NCBI GenBank assembly: GCA_003512825.1
Contig: DOOI01000061.1
Location: forward strand, 4,364 to 13,087
DNA: 8,724 nucleotides
Direction of reading: 5' to 3'
Source: Paracoccaceae bacterium
GTDB taxonomy: Bacteria > Pseudomonadota > Alphaproteobacteria > Rhodobacterales > Rhodobacteraceae
Part shown: piece by piece, positions 1 through 7,098 of the stretch
How the letters are laid out: every line of letters starts with the position of its first letter
Position numbering within the stretch: position 1 is the stretch's first letter
The notes under the pieces: model-generated
The model's input: only the letters and a program-made list of their open reading frames with translations
What the model was told of the DNA's origin: nothing
Database searches by the model: none
Position numbers and translations under genes: made by a program

Positions 1-40
1 ACAAGGTTTGGCTTGCGAGCGCCAATGTCTGAGATGCCAT
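1..40 (-). CDS. Possible start of a downstream gene, partial (product not recognised)
   Basis: On the minus strand an ATG at 40-38 shares its A with the TGA stop (42-40) of the isomerase gene, giving the TGATG overlap typical of translationally coupled genes. The frame stays open to the window edge and reads MASQTLALASQTL. Only 13 codons are visible, too few to recognise a family. A weak AGG lies upstream inside the isomerase gene and no strong Shine-Dalgarno is seen. The call rests on the start-stop overlap alone, and it could be a chance ATG. Confidence 0.35.
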   Translation of the reverse strand, partial: MASQTLALASQTL

Positions 41-639
41 CAGAGGGCGCCTGCGAGATAAGCGTCGAGATCTTCGAGACGATCTTGACCCCAGAAGCGT
101 TCATCTGTGTCGGTGATGTAGAAGGGCGCGCCGAAAGCACCGCGCGTGATGGCCTCATCGGTATTGGCCTCATAGGCCATTGCGCCATCAAGCAGGCCTT
201 TGTCGGCCAATGCGGGGTCGAAACCAGCGCGGCTCAGGCAGGCGCGGATCACGTCATCTTCGGCGATATTCTTCTCTTCGGCCCAGCAAGCGGCGAGCAA
301 ATATCGCACCAAGGCCCCAATATCACCGCCGCCCGCTTTTTGAGCGGCGATGATTGCATAGGAGGACGGCGCGGGATTGGTGGGGAAATGCGCGGGGTGC
401 AAGGTAAGGGGAAGCCCTGTTTTCTTGGCGGTTCGCGGCAATTCTTGCAGGCGATATGCTTTGCGTGCCTCGGAGCGCTGTCCCAGAGGCAAGCCGCCTG
501 TCGCGGCAAAGACCCGGCCCATATCGACGGGCTTGTAGGTGATGGTGGCACCATGGCGCGCAGCGATCTCTTCGAGACGAGACCCCGCGAGATAGGTCCA
601 TGGGCTGAGGGTGACGAAGAAATAATCAATGTGAGGCAT
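40..639 (-). CDS. 2-hydroxychromene-2-carboxylate isomerase-family protein (DsbA/kappa-GST fold)
   Basis: The 199-residue product belongs to the thioredoxin-fold DsbA/kappa-GST group that includes NahD-type 2-hydroxychromene-2-carboxylate isomerases. These are cytosolic, glutathione-dependent enzymes that interconvert cis and trans aromatic-degradation intermediates. Seen in the sequence: an N-terminal FFVTLSPWTYL segment with Ser12 where the family has its glutathione-activating Ser (in place of the Cys pair of DsbA), the FPTNP motif at 85-89, a cis-proline loop GAFGAPF at 167-173, and FWGQDRLE at 182-189 near the end. Length matches the family (about 195-205). The start ATG at 639 follows AAAAGGG about 11 nt upstream. 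No naphthalene or other aromatic-degradation genes lie nearby, so the true substrate is unknown; many alphaproteobacteria carry such orphan paralogs. It is divergent from prs and shares its upstream region. Confidence 0.88.
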   Translation of the reverse strand: MPHIDYFFVTLSPWTYLAGSRLEEIAARHGATITYKPVDMGRVFAATGGLPLGQRSEARKAYRLQELPRTAKKTGLPLTLHPAHFPTNPAPSSYAIIAAQKAGGGDIGALVRYLLAACWAEEKNIAEDDVIRACLSRAGFDPALADKGLLDGAMAYEANTDEAITRGAFGAPFYITDTDERFWGQDRLEDLDAYLAGAL

Positions 640-671
640 TTTGCGCGCGTCCCTTTTGGTGAGGTTCCTAT

Positions 672-700
672 GACGGTAATCGGGTGATAGGCAGTGTCAA
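672..700 (-). promoter_or_regulatory. Candidate promoter for the isomerase gene
   Basis: Within the 101-nt region between the divergent isomerase and prs starts, the minus strand shows a perfect -35 hexamer TTGACA (700-695), then a 16-nt spacer, then TACCGT (678-673) as a poor -10. Alphaproteobacterial -10 elements are often weak, so this is plausible but not strong. A matching plus-strand promoter for prs was not convincing. Confidence 0.3.
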
Positions 701-740
701 CGTTACGAATCTGTCACTGACCTTTTGCCGGAGCCTGCCC

Positions 741-1757
741 ATGCCCGCCATGACTGAACCGAAACTGATTTCGGGGAATGCGAATATGTCCCTGTCCAAA
801 GCGATTGCTCGGCGGATGTCGATGCATCGCGGGATGAGCGTGGGACTGGTTGATGCGCGGGTGCAGCGCTTTAACGATCAAGAAGTGTTCGTGGAAATCT
901 ACGAGAACGTGCGTGGCGAGGATATGTTCATTATCCAGCCCACATCGAACCCGTCAAATGACCATTTGATGGAGTTGTTGATCATTGCAGACGCGTTGCG
1001 GCGCTCATCGGCGCAGCGGATCACAGCCGTGATCCCTTATTTCGGCTATGCGCGGCAAGATCGCCGCACGAAGGCACGCACGCCGATTTCGGCCAAGCTG
1101 GTGGCCAATATGATGGTGACCGCAGGGATTGAGCGGGTGTTGACCATGGATCTTCACGCGGCGCAGATTCAGGGGTTTTTCGACATCCCGGTCGATAACC
1201 TTTATGCGTCGCCGATTTTTGCGCTGGATGTGAAAACACAGTTCATGGGCAGAATGGATGAGCTGATGGTGGTCTCGCCCGATGTGGGTGGGGTGGCGCG
1301 GGCGCGCGAACTGGCCAAGCGGATCAATGCGCCGCTGTCGATTGTGGACAAGCGCCGCGAGAAGCCCGGCGAGATTGCTGAGATGACAGTGATCGGGAAT
1401 GTTGAGGGCAAGGTATGCCTCATCGTCGACGATATCTGTGATACGGCGGGCACGCTGTGCAAAGCGGCGGAGATCTTGATGGAGAACGGCGCAAAGGAAG
1501 TGCATTCCTATATCACGCATGGTGTCTTGTCGGGCCCGGCGGTGGAGCGCATTTCCAATTCGGTGATGAAGTCATTGGTGATTACCGACTCGATCGAGCC
1601 GACGGATCCGGTGAAAAATGCGCCCAATATTCGTATTGTGCCGACGGCGCCGATGTTTGCTCAGGCGATTTTGAACATCTGGAATGGCACTTCGGTATCG
1701 TCGTTGTTCGAAACCGATACGCTGGAGCCGATTTACGAGACGCATTTCCGCGTGTGA
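741..1757 (+). CDS. prs: Ribose-phosphate pyrophosphokinase (PRPP synthetase)
   Basis: This cytosolic enzyme transfers pyrophosphate from ATP to ribose 5-phosphate to make PRPP, the precursor for purines, pyrimidines, NAD, histidine and tryptophan. With the start used here the product has 338 residues, slightly longer than the 315 of enteric Prs. Visible motifs: the ATP-contacting [10 protein letters not shown] at 100-109, catalytic-region DLH at 137-139, and the PRPP-binding loop [11 protein letters not shown] at 229-239 with the acidic pair D230-D231. The open frame extends upstream to 684, but ATG 741 is preferred: it has GGAG at 730-733 with 7-nt spacing, and the upstream residues do not look like Prs. 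ATG 750 is the only close alternative. The idi gene follows after 16 nt, so the two are probably co-transcribed. No missing key residue was noticed. Confidence 0.97.
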   Translation: MPAMTEPKLISGNANMSLSKAIARRMSMHRGMSVGLVDARVQRFNDQEVFVEIYENVRGEDMFIIQPTSNPSNDHLMELLIIADALRRSSAQRITAVIPYFGYARQDRRTKARTPISAKLVANMMVTAGIERVLTMDLHAAQIQGFFDIPVDNLYASPIFALDVKTQFMGRMDELMVVSPDVGGVARARELAKRINAPLSIVDKRREKPGEIAEMTVIGNVEGKVCLIVDDICDTAGTLCKAAEILMENGAKEVHSYITHGVLSGPAVERISNSVMKSLVITDSIEPTDPVKNAPNIRIVPTAPMFAQAILNIWNGTSVSSLFETDTLEPIYETHFRV

Positions 1758-1773
1758 CGCGGAGCATGTGGCG

Positions 1774-2298
1774 GTGAGTGTGACGGTGACAATCCCTGCA
1801 TGGGTCGACGGGGTGCTTACCCCTGTCGAAAAACTGGAGGCGCATCTGAAAGGATTGCGCCACAAGGCTGTGTCGGTTTTTGTAATCGCAGGAGGCGAGG
1901 TGCTGATCCAGCGGCGCGCTTTGGGAAAATATCACACACCGGGGCTTTGGGCGAATACCTGTTGCACCCATCCTGAATGGGGAGAAACGGCGGCAGCCTG
2001 CGCGGTGCGGCGGCTGCGTGAGGAGCTGGGGATCACGGCGGTGGTGCCGGAAGCGCGCGGGCAGGTGGAGTATCGCGCCGAAGTGGGCGGCGGGATGATC
2101 GAGCATGAGGTGGTCGATCTTTTTCGCGTTGTGGCCGTGGAGCGGCCTGCGCTCGCGCCCGACCCAGAGGAAGTGATGGCTGTGGAGTGGCTGACGCGTG
2201 CAGCTTTGGAGGCGCGGATGGCCGCAGAGCCAGAGGCGTTTACGCCATGGGTGCGGATTTATCTCGCGCAGCATGGGGCCACGATTTTCGATACTTGA
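1774..2298 (+). CDS. idi: Isopentenyl-diphosphate delta-isomerase, type I (Nudix fold)
   Basis: This enzyme interconverts isopentenyl and dimethylallyl diphosphate, balancing the C5 units for quinones, carotenoids and other isoprenoids. The 174-residue product matches type I Idi. It has HK at 30-31, the sequence GKYHTPGLWANTCCTHP ending with NTCCTHP at 61-67 (active-site Cys in this motif), a degenerate Nudix helix ending REELG at 82-86, and EHEVVDLF from 110, containing the second catalytic Glu region. The frame is open back to 1684 inside prs, but GTG 1774 is chosen because GGAG at 1761-1764 lies 9 nt upstream and the protein then starts just before the family's IPAWVDG segment. GTG 1780 is a possible alternative. 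It lies 16 nt after prs, which points to one transcript. Confidence 0.95.
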   Translation: MSVTVTIPAWVDGVLTPVEKLEAHLKGLRHKAVSVFVIAGGEVLIQRRALGKYHTPGLWANTCCTHPEWGETAAACAVRRLREELGITAVVPEARGQVEYRAEVGGGMIEHEVVDLFRVVAVERPALAPDPEEVMAVEWLTRAALEARMAAEPEAFTPWVRIYLAQHGATIFDT

Positions 2299-2369
2299 GG
2301 CGCAGTCGAGCATGTCTGCCGGAGCCACACGCCGTTGACCTGTTTCTTGGATGCCTGAACGATGGAGGA

Positions 2370-3332
2370 TCAGCCACGACCTTGCAGCATGGTCTCGACG
2401 AGTTTTTGAACGCGGAGCGCTTCGTCGAGGGTGGCGAGACGGTTGGGTTGGCCGTTGAGGCACAAGAGTAGGTCATCGAGCTGATGTTTGAGTGCGGCGG
2501 TGCGCGGGTCGGTGGGGCCGCGATCCACAGGCGTGAAAGCACCACCGTTGGAAAGCGCGTCTACATAGAAATCAGTGACTTTATAGCTGGCGGAACTGCC
2601 TTTGATGGTCAGTTCTTGGCGGTCTGGTTGTGCGCCGCCTGTGGTGGCAAGAATGCTGACGACGCGGCCTTCTACGCTTTCCAGTCGGGCCAAGAGATGG
2701 GTTTCACACAAGGCAGGATCGGCAGGGTAGCTTGGGCGGGCGAATGAGACCGAGAGCGGCCCGAGGATGCGTTCGGAAAAGAACAGGAAGTGGGAGAGGA
2801 CTTCACGTGTCATCCCGCCTTCGTCGCGAAACCGCAGCCAATCGGCGGCCTGTTGCCACGCACGCGGCCAATGCGCGTAGGTGACGACGATATCAACGCC
2901 ACACAGCTCGCCCAGAGAGCCGTCTCGCGCTGCGGCGGATACCCCTGTCATCGCGGCACCTGCGGCTTGCGTGAAATTAACGGCAACAGGCACGCCGCTG
3001 GCTTTGAGGCCTGCAACGAGTGCTTCGCTCTCGGCCACGTTCACACCAAGGGGCTTTTCAAGAAAGATTGCTTTGCCCATTGCGGCTGCGGTCAGGGCAT
3101 AGGCTTTGCGCGGAACAGGGGGACAGGCGAGGTAGACCAGATCGGCCAGCGCGATGGCGGCTTCGGCAGAGGTGGCGACGCAGGCCTCAGGGGCCATTTG
3201 CGCCGCGTTTTGGCAGGAGGTTGAAGAGGGGTCCCAAAGCGCGGTGACGGCATAGCCCGGATGGCGCTGCATGTTTTCAAGCATGCGGCGGCCCATGATG
3301 CCAAGGCCGATGATGGCGACGTTTGTGGTCAT
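2370..3332 (-). CDS. Gfo/Idh/MocA-family NAD(P)-dependent oxidoreductase
   Basis: The 320-residue product has the two-domain layout of this family. The N-terminal Rossmann fold begins VAIIGLGIMG with the dinucleotide-binding glycines at 9, 11 and 14. The conserved EKP of the family is at 92-94 (FLEKPLG), its Lys being the usual catalytic residue. The C-terminal alpha/beta domain contains GGMTREVLSHF at 172-182. Family members oxidise or reduce sugars, inositols, amino-sugar or bile-type substrates, or act as biliverdin reductase-like enzymes; the substrate here cannot be told. Where typical members have Asp four residues before the His, this protein has Glu177 before His181. Start ATG 3332 has GGAG with 7-nt spacing. 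It is the third gene of a likely ycgN-aldolase-oxidoreductase operon, 30 nt after the aldolase. Confidence 0.9.
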   Translation of the reverse strand: MTTNVAIIGLGIMGRRMLENMQRHPGYAVTALWDPSSTSCQNAAQMAPEACVATSAEAAIALADLVYLACPPVPRKAYALTAAAMGKAIFLEKPLGVNVAESEALVAGLKASGVPVAVNFTQAAGAAMTGVSAAARDGSLGELCGVDIVVTYAHWPRAWQQAADWLRFRDEGGMTREVLSHFLFFSERILGPLSVSFARPSYPADPALCETHLLARLESVEGRVVSILATTGGAQPDRQELTIKGSSASYKVTDFYVDALSNGGAFTPVDRGPTDPRTAALKHQLDDLLLCLNGQPNRLATLDEALRVQKLVETMLQGRG

Positions 3333-3362
3333 TGGGGCGCTCCGGTTGGCTGGGGTTTGCGC

Positions 3363-4409
3363 TTAGTCTCTGGCGACGGACAGAAAACGGTCGATGGTGG
3401 CGTCAGTCACCGACCAGTCGCAGACAAGGCGGCAGGTGATGGGAGCCTCATCGGGGCCATCTTCCAGCGTGCCGTCGTAAAGATAGTAATAGGCGCCCTG
3501 CGCCATCAAGCGGCGATGCATGGCGCGAGGAAGCCGTGGGAAGAGCATGTTGGCATGCGGTTCGGTCGAGAAGGTCACACCGGGAATTTGGCCCAAGCCG
3601 CGCGCGAGGCGCGCCATGCGCTCATTGGCGGTGCGGGCCAGATCGAGCCAGAGACCGTCTTGCAGATAGCCTTGCATTTGAGCCGCAAGGTAGCGGTGTT
3701 TGGAAAAAAGATGCGCGCCGCGTTTGCGGCGGTATTCGAATTCTTGATTTTTGGATTTATCAAAAATGACAACGGCTTCGACGCCCATGCAGCCATTTTT
3801 GGTGCCCCCGAAGGACACCGCATCGATCCCCAGTTTCCACGTCATCTCGGCGGCTGTGCACCCCAGTGCGACCAAGGCATTGGCGAAGCGCGCCCCGTCG
3901 AGATGAACAGGAAGGCCGAAGGATTTGGCCACGTCAACCAAAGCGGCGAGCTCGGCCAATGAGTAGACATGGCCGCGTTCGGTGACTTGGGTAATGGAGA
4001 CCGGGCCACGCGCCGGGCCGTGCACGCCCCGGCTCTCTTCGGCTGCAATGGTGGCGTGGAGTGCGTCGGGGGTCATTTTGTCGTGGCCGGGAACGATGGT
4101 CAGCTTGTTGCCGCCCGCAAAAAATTCCGGTGCGTTGCATTCGTCTTCATGGATATGCGCGACAGGCGAGCAAAACACCGTTCCCCATGGCGGGCAGAAG
4201 CACGCCAACGCGAGGGCATTGGCCGCGGTGCCGGTCGCCACGAAATGCACCATGGCGTCAGGGGCTTCGAAAATATCGCGGACCATGTCTTGAGCGGATT
4301 GCGTCAGCGCGTCGCTGCCGTAGCCGGAGGCATTGCCCGTATTTGCGGCAGCAAGGGCGGCAAGAATGGCGGGATGCACCGGGCCGCCGTTATCTGAGGC
4401 AAAGAACAT
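3363..4409 (-). CDS. Threonine aldolase-family PLP enzyme (low-specificity L-threonine aldolase / beta-eliminating lyase)
   Basis: The 348-residue product is a fold-type I PLP enzyme of the threonine aldolase/beta-eliminating lyase family. These cleave L-threonine or L-allo-threonine to glycine and acetaldehyde, and often accept other beta-hydroxy amino acids. The N-terminus MFFASDNGGPVHP resembles the family's SDN opening. HIHEDE at 85-90 supplies the His that stacks on PLP, HLDGAR at 169-174 supplies the Asp and Arg that contact the cofactor, and GGTKNG at 201-206 carries the probable Schiff-base Lys204. The frame runs upstream to a GTG at 4433, but ATG 4409 is preferred because AAAGGA lies 6 nt upstream. 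It sits 36 nt after ycgN and 30 nt before the oxidoreductase. Strict substrate preference and stereochemistry cannot be read from the sequence. Confidence 0.92.
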   Translation of the reverse strand: MFFASDNGGPVHPAILAALAAANTGNASGYGSDALTQSAQDMVRDIFEAPDAMVHFVATGTAANALALACFCPPWGTVFCSPVAHIHEDECNAPEFFAGGNKLTIVPGHDKMTPDALHATIAAEESRGVHGPARGPVSITQVTERGHVYSLAELAALVDVAKSFGLPVHLDGARFANALVALGCTAAEMTWKLGIDAVSFGGTKNGCMGVEAVVIFDKSKNQEFEYRRKRGAHLFSKHRYLAAQMQGYLQDGLWLDLARTANERMARLARGLGQIPGVTFSTEPHANMLFPRLPRAMHRRLMAQGAYYYLYDGTLEDGPDEAPITCRLVCDWSVTDATIDRFLSVARD

Positions 4410-4445
4410 GGAATTTCCTTTGATAGGGATCACAGAAGAAGTGGC

Positions 4446-4907
4446 CTAGTGGCCGAGTGGTTCGTCGATGATGTGCTCTTCCCATTCCTCATCGGGAACC
4501 TCGAATTCTGGTATGGTAAGACCGCGCACAGAGACGCCTGCGGCATGCACGCTTTCGGGGTCGCCCGTGAGAAGGGGATGCCATGCGGGCAGGGGTTTGT
4601 GGGTCCAGAGCAATTTGTAGGCGCAGGTCTCGGGAAGCCAATAGAGATTTTTCTCGATGGTTTTGGGAGAGAGCACGATACATTCGGGCACGAATTGGTG
4701 GCGGATCGGGTATTTGGCGCATTGGCAGCTTTCGCCATCCAAGAGGCGGCAAGCGACGCGGGTGAGCACGACCTCACCGGTGTCTTCATCCTCTAGCTTG
4801 TTCAAGCAACATTTGCCGCACCCGTCGCAGAGCGCCTCCCACTCGTCGGGGGAGAGGCGGTTGAGGGGGATATTTTCCCAGAAATTCGGGCGAAGAGCGC
4901 GTGTCAT
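4446..4907 (-). CDS. YcgN/UPF0260 cysteine-cluster protein
   Basis: The 153-residue product matches the YcgN family (CxxCxxCC cysteine-cluster proteins of unknown function) in length and motifs. It has the FWE opening, CDGCGKCC at 27-34, Cys53, CQC at 61-63, Cys76 and Cys95. The conserved cysteines suggest a metal or iron-sulfur site, but this is inference from the motif; no biochemical role is established for the family that I can state. The C-terminal tail is acidic (VPDEEWEEHIIDEP). ATG 4907 is the only sensible start: the open frame upstream has no family resemblance, and only a weak, too-close CCGGA precedes it. It is first in the minus-strand run with the aldolase and Gfo/Idh genes and divergent from lolC. 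Confidence 0.88.
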   Translation of the reverse strand: MTRALRPNFWENIPLNRLSPDEWEALCDGCGKCCLNKLEDEDTGEVVLTRVACRLLDGESCQCAKYPIRHQFVPECIVLSPKTIEKNLYWLPETCAYKLLWTHKPLPAWHPLLTGDPESVHAAGVSVRGLTIPEFEVPDEEWEEHIIDEPLGH

Positions 4908-4911
4908 TCCG

Positions 4912-5010
4912 GGACCATGGCAGGAGTGTTGGGGATTGAAAAGAGGGCAAAGGGAGGGGCGCTTTTGCCGGGGCAAGGCTTGACGCAGGAGGTGGAAAAA
5001 CCCATGGTCC
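4912..5010. repeat. Spaced 9-bp inverted repeat in the divergent promoter region
   Basis: GGACCATGG at 4912-4920 is exactly reverse-complemented by CCATGGTCC at 5002-5010, with 81 nt between the arms. One arm adjoins the ycgN start codon and the other covers the proposed lolC -10. Each arm contains the self-palindrome CCATGG, which lowers the surprise. It could be a paired operator or chance. Confidence 0.3.
4980..5008 (+). promoter_or_regulatory. Candidate promoter for the lolC-lolD operon
   Basis: In the 127-nt divergent gap between ycgN and the permease gene the plus strand has TTGACG (4980-4985), a 17-nt spacer, and CATGGT (5003-5008). The -35 is good and the -10 is weak. It would give a short leader that still contains the GGAG at 5024-5027. 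The -10 overlaps one arm of a 9-bp inverted repeat. Confidence 0.35.
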
Positions 5011-5034
5011 GCGCAACCCTTGCGGAGACAGGTG

Positions 5035-6324
5035 ATGGCGAGCACTCCCCCCCCTTTTGCAGCGTTTGAATGGATGATCGCGTGGCGATACCTGCGGGCA
5101 AAGCGGGCCGAGGGGGGTGTGAGTGTGATGACATGGATCAGTTTGATCGGCATCACGCTGGCGGTGTTTGCATTGATTGCGACTTTGGCGGTGCGCTCTG
5201 GGTTTCGGGCGGAATTCGTCGATACGATCTTGGGCGCGAATGCCCATGTGACGGTGTATTCGATCGGTCGGGTCGATGGGGTTTCGGGGCGGATTGATCG
5301 CAGTCTGGTGGATTTCGAAGCCACCGCTGCGCGGTTGCGCGATGTGCCCGGCGTGACGCGCGCCGCCCCGCTGATCAAGGGGCAGGTGATGGCCAATGCC
5401 AATGGTCGCAACGCAGGAATTGAGGTTTATGGCATCGCGCAGGCCGATTTGGAGAGCATTCCTCGCGTGGGGCTGGGCGCAGATGCCTATGGTGACATTG
5501 CACGATTTGGCGAGGGCGTGGCAATCGGATCGGGCGTGGCTCGGGAGCTGGGTTTGGGCGTGGGCGACCGGATCCGGATCATCTCGCCTGATGGTGTGAA
5601 AACCGCCTTTGGCACCAGTCCACGGGTGAAAGCCTATGAGGTGGTCTATGTTTTCACCGCCGGACGGTGGGATATTGATCGCACGAGGGTTTATATGCCT
5701 TTCGGGGAGGCGCAGAGCTATTTCAACCGCGAGGGCGTGGCGGATGAAATTGAGGTGATGGTGCGTGATCCGGATGGTGTTGAGGCCATGTCGCTCGCGC
5801 TGCTGCAAGCAGGGGGCGATGGTGCTCAGCTTTGGAGTTGGCGCGATGCTTCGGGCGGGTTTCTGCGGGCTTTGGAAATTGAAGACAATGTGATGTTCAT
5901 TATCATGGCGATCTTGGTTCTGATTGCGGCGATGAACATTGTTTCGGGCCTCATTATGCTGGTGAAAAACAAGGGCCGCGACATTGGGATTCTACGGACC
6001 ATGGGGCTTTCGGAAGGATCGATCCTGCGGGTGTTCTTTATTTGTGGATCATTCACCGGGTTGATCGGCACAGTGGCGGGCGTGATCTTGGGGTGCCTTT
6101 TCGCCGTCTACATTGATCAGATTTTCAGTTTGGTGAATTACATTGCGGGTGGCGGCGTTTGGGATCCGGCAATCCGGGGAATTTATTCGGTGCCTGCGAA
6201 GCTTGAATTTGACGATGTGGCCTCGGCGGTCTTTTTGTCATTGGGCCTCTCTTTTCTTGTGACGATTTTCCCCGCGCGGCGGGCAGCACGAATGAACCCG
6301 GTGGAGGCGTTGCGATATGAGTGA
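5035..6324 (+). CDS. lolC: LolC/LolE-type lipoprotein-releasing ABC transporter permease
   Basis: This inner-membrane subunit works with LolD to pull outer-membrane-directed lipoproteins out of the inner membrane and pass them to LolA. The 429-residue product has the family layout. A short cytoplasmic amphipathic N-terminus ([10 protein letters not shown]) is followed by TM1 at about 33-53, a long periplasmic domain at about 55-282, then TM2 (about 286-310), TM3 (about 333-360) and TM4 (about 395-413). The cytoplasmic [14 protein letters not shown] at 311-324 is the loop expected to contact LolD. The end, [11 protein letters not shown], is typical. ATG 5035 is chosen over the TTG at 5020 because GGAG lies 7 nt upstream. 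It overlaps lolD by 8 nt. Only one permease gene is present here, so a homodimeric (LolF-like) complex is possible, and LolC versus LolE cannot be distinguished. Confidence 0.94.
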   Translation: MASTPPPFAAFEWMIAWRYLRAKRAEGGVSVMTWISLIGITLAVFALIATLAVRSGFRAEFVDTILGANAHVTVYSIGRVDGVSGRIDRSLVDFEATAARLRDVPGVTRAAPLIKGQVMANANGRNAGIEVYGIAQADLESIPRVGLGADAYGDIARFGEGVAIGSGVARELGLGVGDRIRIISPDGVKTAFGTSPRVKAYEVVYVFTAGRWDIDRTRVYMPFGEAQSYFNREGVADEIEVMVRDPDGVEAMSLALLQAGGDGAQLWSWRDASGGFLRALEIEDNVMFIIMAILVLIAAMNIVSGLIMLVKNKGRDIGILRTMGLSEGSILRVFFICGSFTGLIGTVAGVILGCLFAVYIDQIFSLVNYIAGGGVWDPAIRGIYSVPAKLEFDDVASAVFLSLGLSFLVTIFPARRAARMNPVEALRYE

Positions 6325-7000
6325 GGCGACGTTGATTTTGGCCGGGGTTGCGAAGGCCTATAATGCGGGCAGGCCCAATGCCGTGCAGGTTTTGCAGGAT
6401 GTATCCTTGCAGGTGGCGCCGGGGGAAGTGGTTGCGCTGGTGGCGCCGTCAGGGGCTGGGAAATCGACGCTGTTGCATATCGCGGGACTGCTCGACACGC
6501 CGGATGCGGGATCGGTGAAGATTGGTGGGCGCGAAATGGTAGGGCAATCGGATCGCAAGCGCACCGCCGTGCGGCGCGATGAGGTTGGGTTTGTCTATCA
6601 GTTCCATCATTTGCTGCCCGAGTTCACGGCGTTGGAGAATATCGTTTTGCCACAGTTGGCGAATGGTGTGGCGCGCGCTGAGGCAGAGACACGGGCGGCG
6701 CATTTATTGGCGACTGTGGGTGTGGGGGCGCGAGCCGAGCATCGCCCTGCGGCTTTGTCGGGCGGTGAGCAGCAGCGCGTGGCGTTTTGTCGGGCTTTGG
6801 CCAATCAACCACGCTTGTTGTTGGCGGATGAGCCGACGGGAAACCTAGATCCTGCGACGTCGGAGACTGTATTTGCGGCGCTGATGGATTTGGTGCGAAG
6901 CACCGGGCTGGCTGCATTGATCGCGACGCATAATTTGGAGTTGGCGGCACGCATGGATCGGCGGCTGCGGCTTGATCAGGGGCGGTTGACCGAGGCGTGA
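6317..7000 (+). CDS. lolD: Lipoprotein-releasing ABC transporter ATPase LolD
   Basis: This ATPase powers the Lol permease encoded just upstream. The 227-residue product has the complete ABC set: Walker [10 protein letters not shown] at 43-51 (Lys49), Q-loop Gln95 in the LolD-typical [15 protein letters not shown], signature LSGGEQQR at 148-155, Walker B LLLADEP at 167-173 with catalytic Glu172, and H-loop His205. The first Gly of the usual GxxGxGK[ST] Walker A is Ala43, an unusual but conservative change. ATG 6317 overlaps the permease stop by 8 nt and has GGAGG at 6303-6307, so translation is likely coupled. No clear rho-independent terminator follows. Confidence 0.96.
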   Translation: MSEATLILAGVAKAYNAGRPNAVQVLQDVSLQVAPGEVVALVAPSGAGKSTLLHIAGLLDTPDAGSVKIGGREMVGQSDRKRTAVRRDEVGFVYQFHHLLPEFTALENIVLPQLANGVARAEAETRAAHLLATVGVGARAEHRPAALSGGEQQRVAFCRALANQPRLLLADEPTGNLDPATSETVFAALMDLVRSTGLAALIATHNLELAARMDRRLRLDQGRLTEA

Positions 7001-7098
7001 GCGGAAAAAACGCGCGGCCAGTTGGTCGTAGCGGTTGTTTACATTTGGATGCTTTATCTTTTTGCGCGAGTTGCTCTAATTCTGTTGAAGGGTAATGA
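7001..7098 (+). other. Intergenic region upstream of the RTX gene with possible promoter
   Basis: This 98-nt stretch is more AT-rich than its surroundings. It contains TCTAAT at 7075-7080 (five of six bases of the -10 consensus), with TTTATC at 7053-7058 as a poor -35 at 16-nt spacing. AAGGG at 7088-7092 is the Shine-Dalgarno for the GTG at 7099. A TSS just after 7080 would leave a very short leader. No terminator hairpin for lolD was found, so read-through is also possible. Confidence 0.25.

Noticed and set aside
13..687. Plus-strand open frame opposite the isomerase gene
   Set aside because: The minus-strand frame has the isomerase-family motifs; the plus-strand frame is Gly-rich without a domain and has no ribosome binding site of note.
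2299..2369. Possible bidirectional terminator in the convergent gap after idi
   Set aside because: No stable inverted repeat or T-run could be found in these 71 nt.
1582..2463. Long minus-strand open frame opposite prs and idi
   Set aside because: It is antisense to two well-supported enzymes, rich in His, Arg and Pro, with no recognisable motif; it is a product of GC-rich codon bias.
2790..3962. Plus-strand open frames opposite the Gfo/Idh and aldolase genes
   Set aside because: Both lie antisense to strongly motif-supported genes and show no domains of their own.
4965..4976. TTGCC-GG-GGCAA inverted repeat as a terminator
   Set aside because: It has a 5-bp stem with a 2-nt loop, too tight to form a stable hairpin, and no T-run follows.
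4786..5808. Long minus-strand open frame opposite the Lol permease gene
   Set aside because: It overlaps lolC and ycgN in other frames, has low-complexity His/Arg/Pro composition and no family resemblance.
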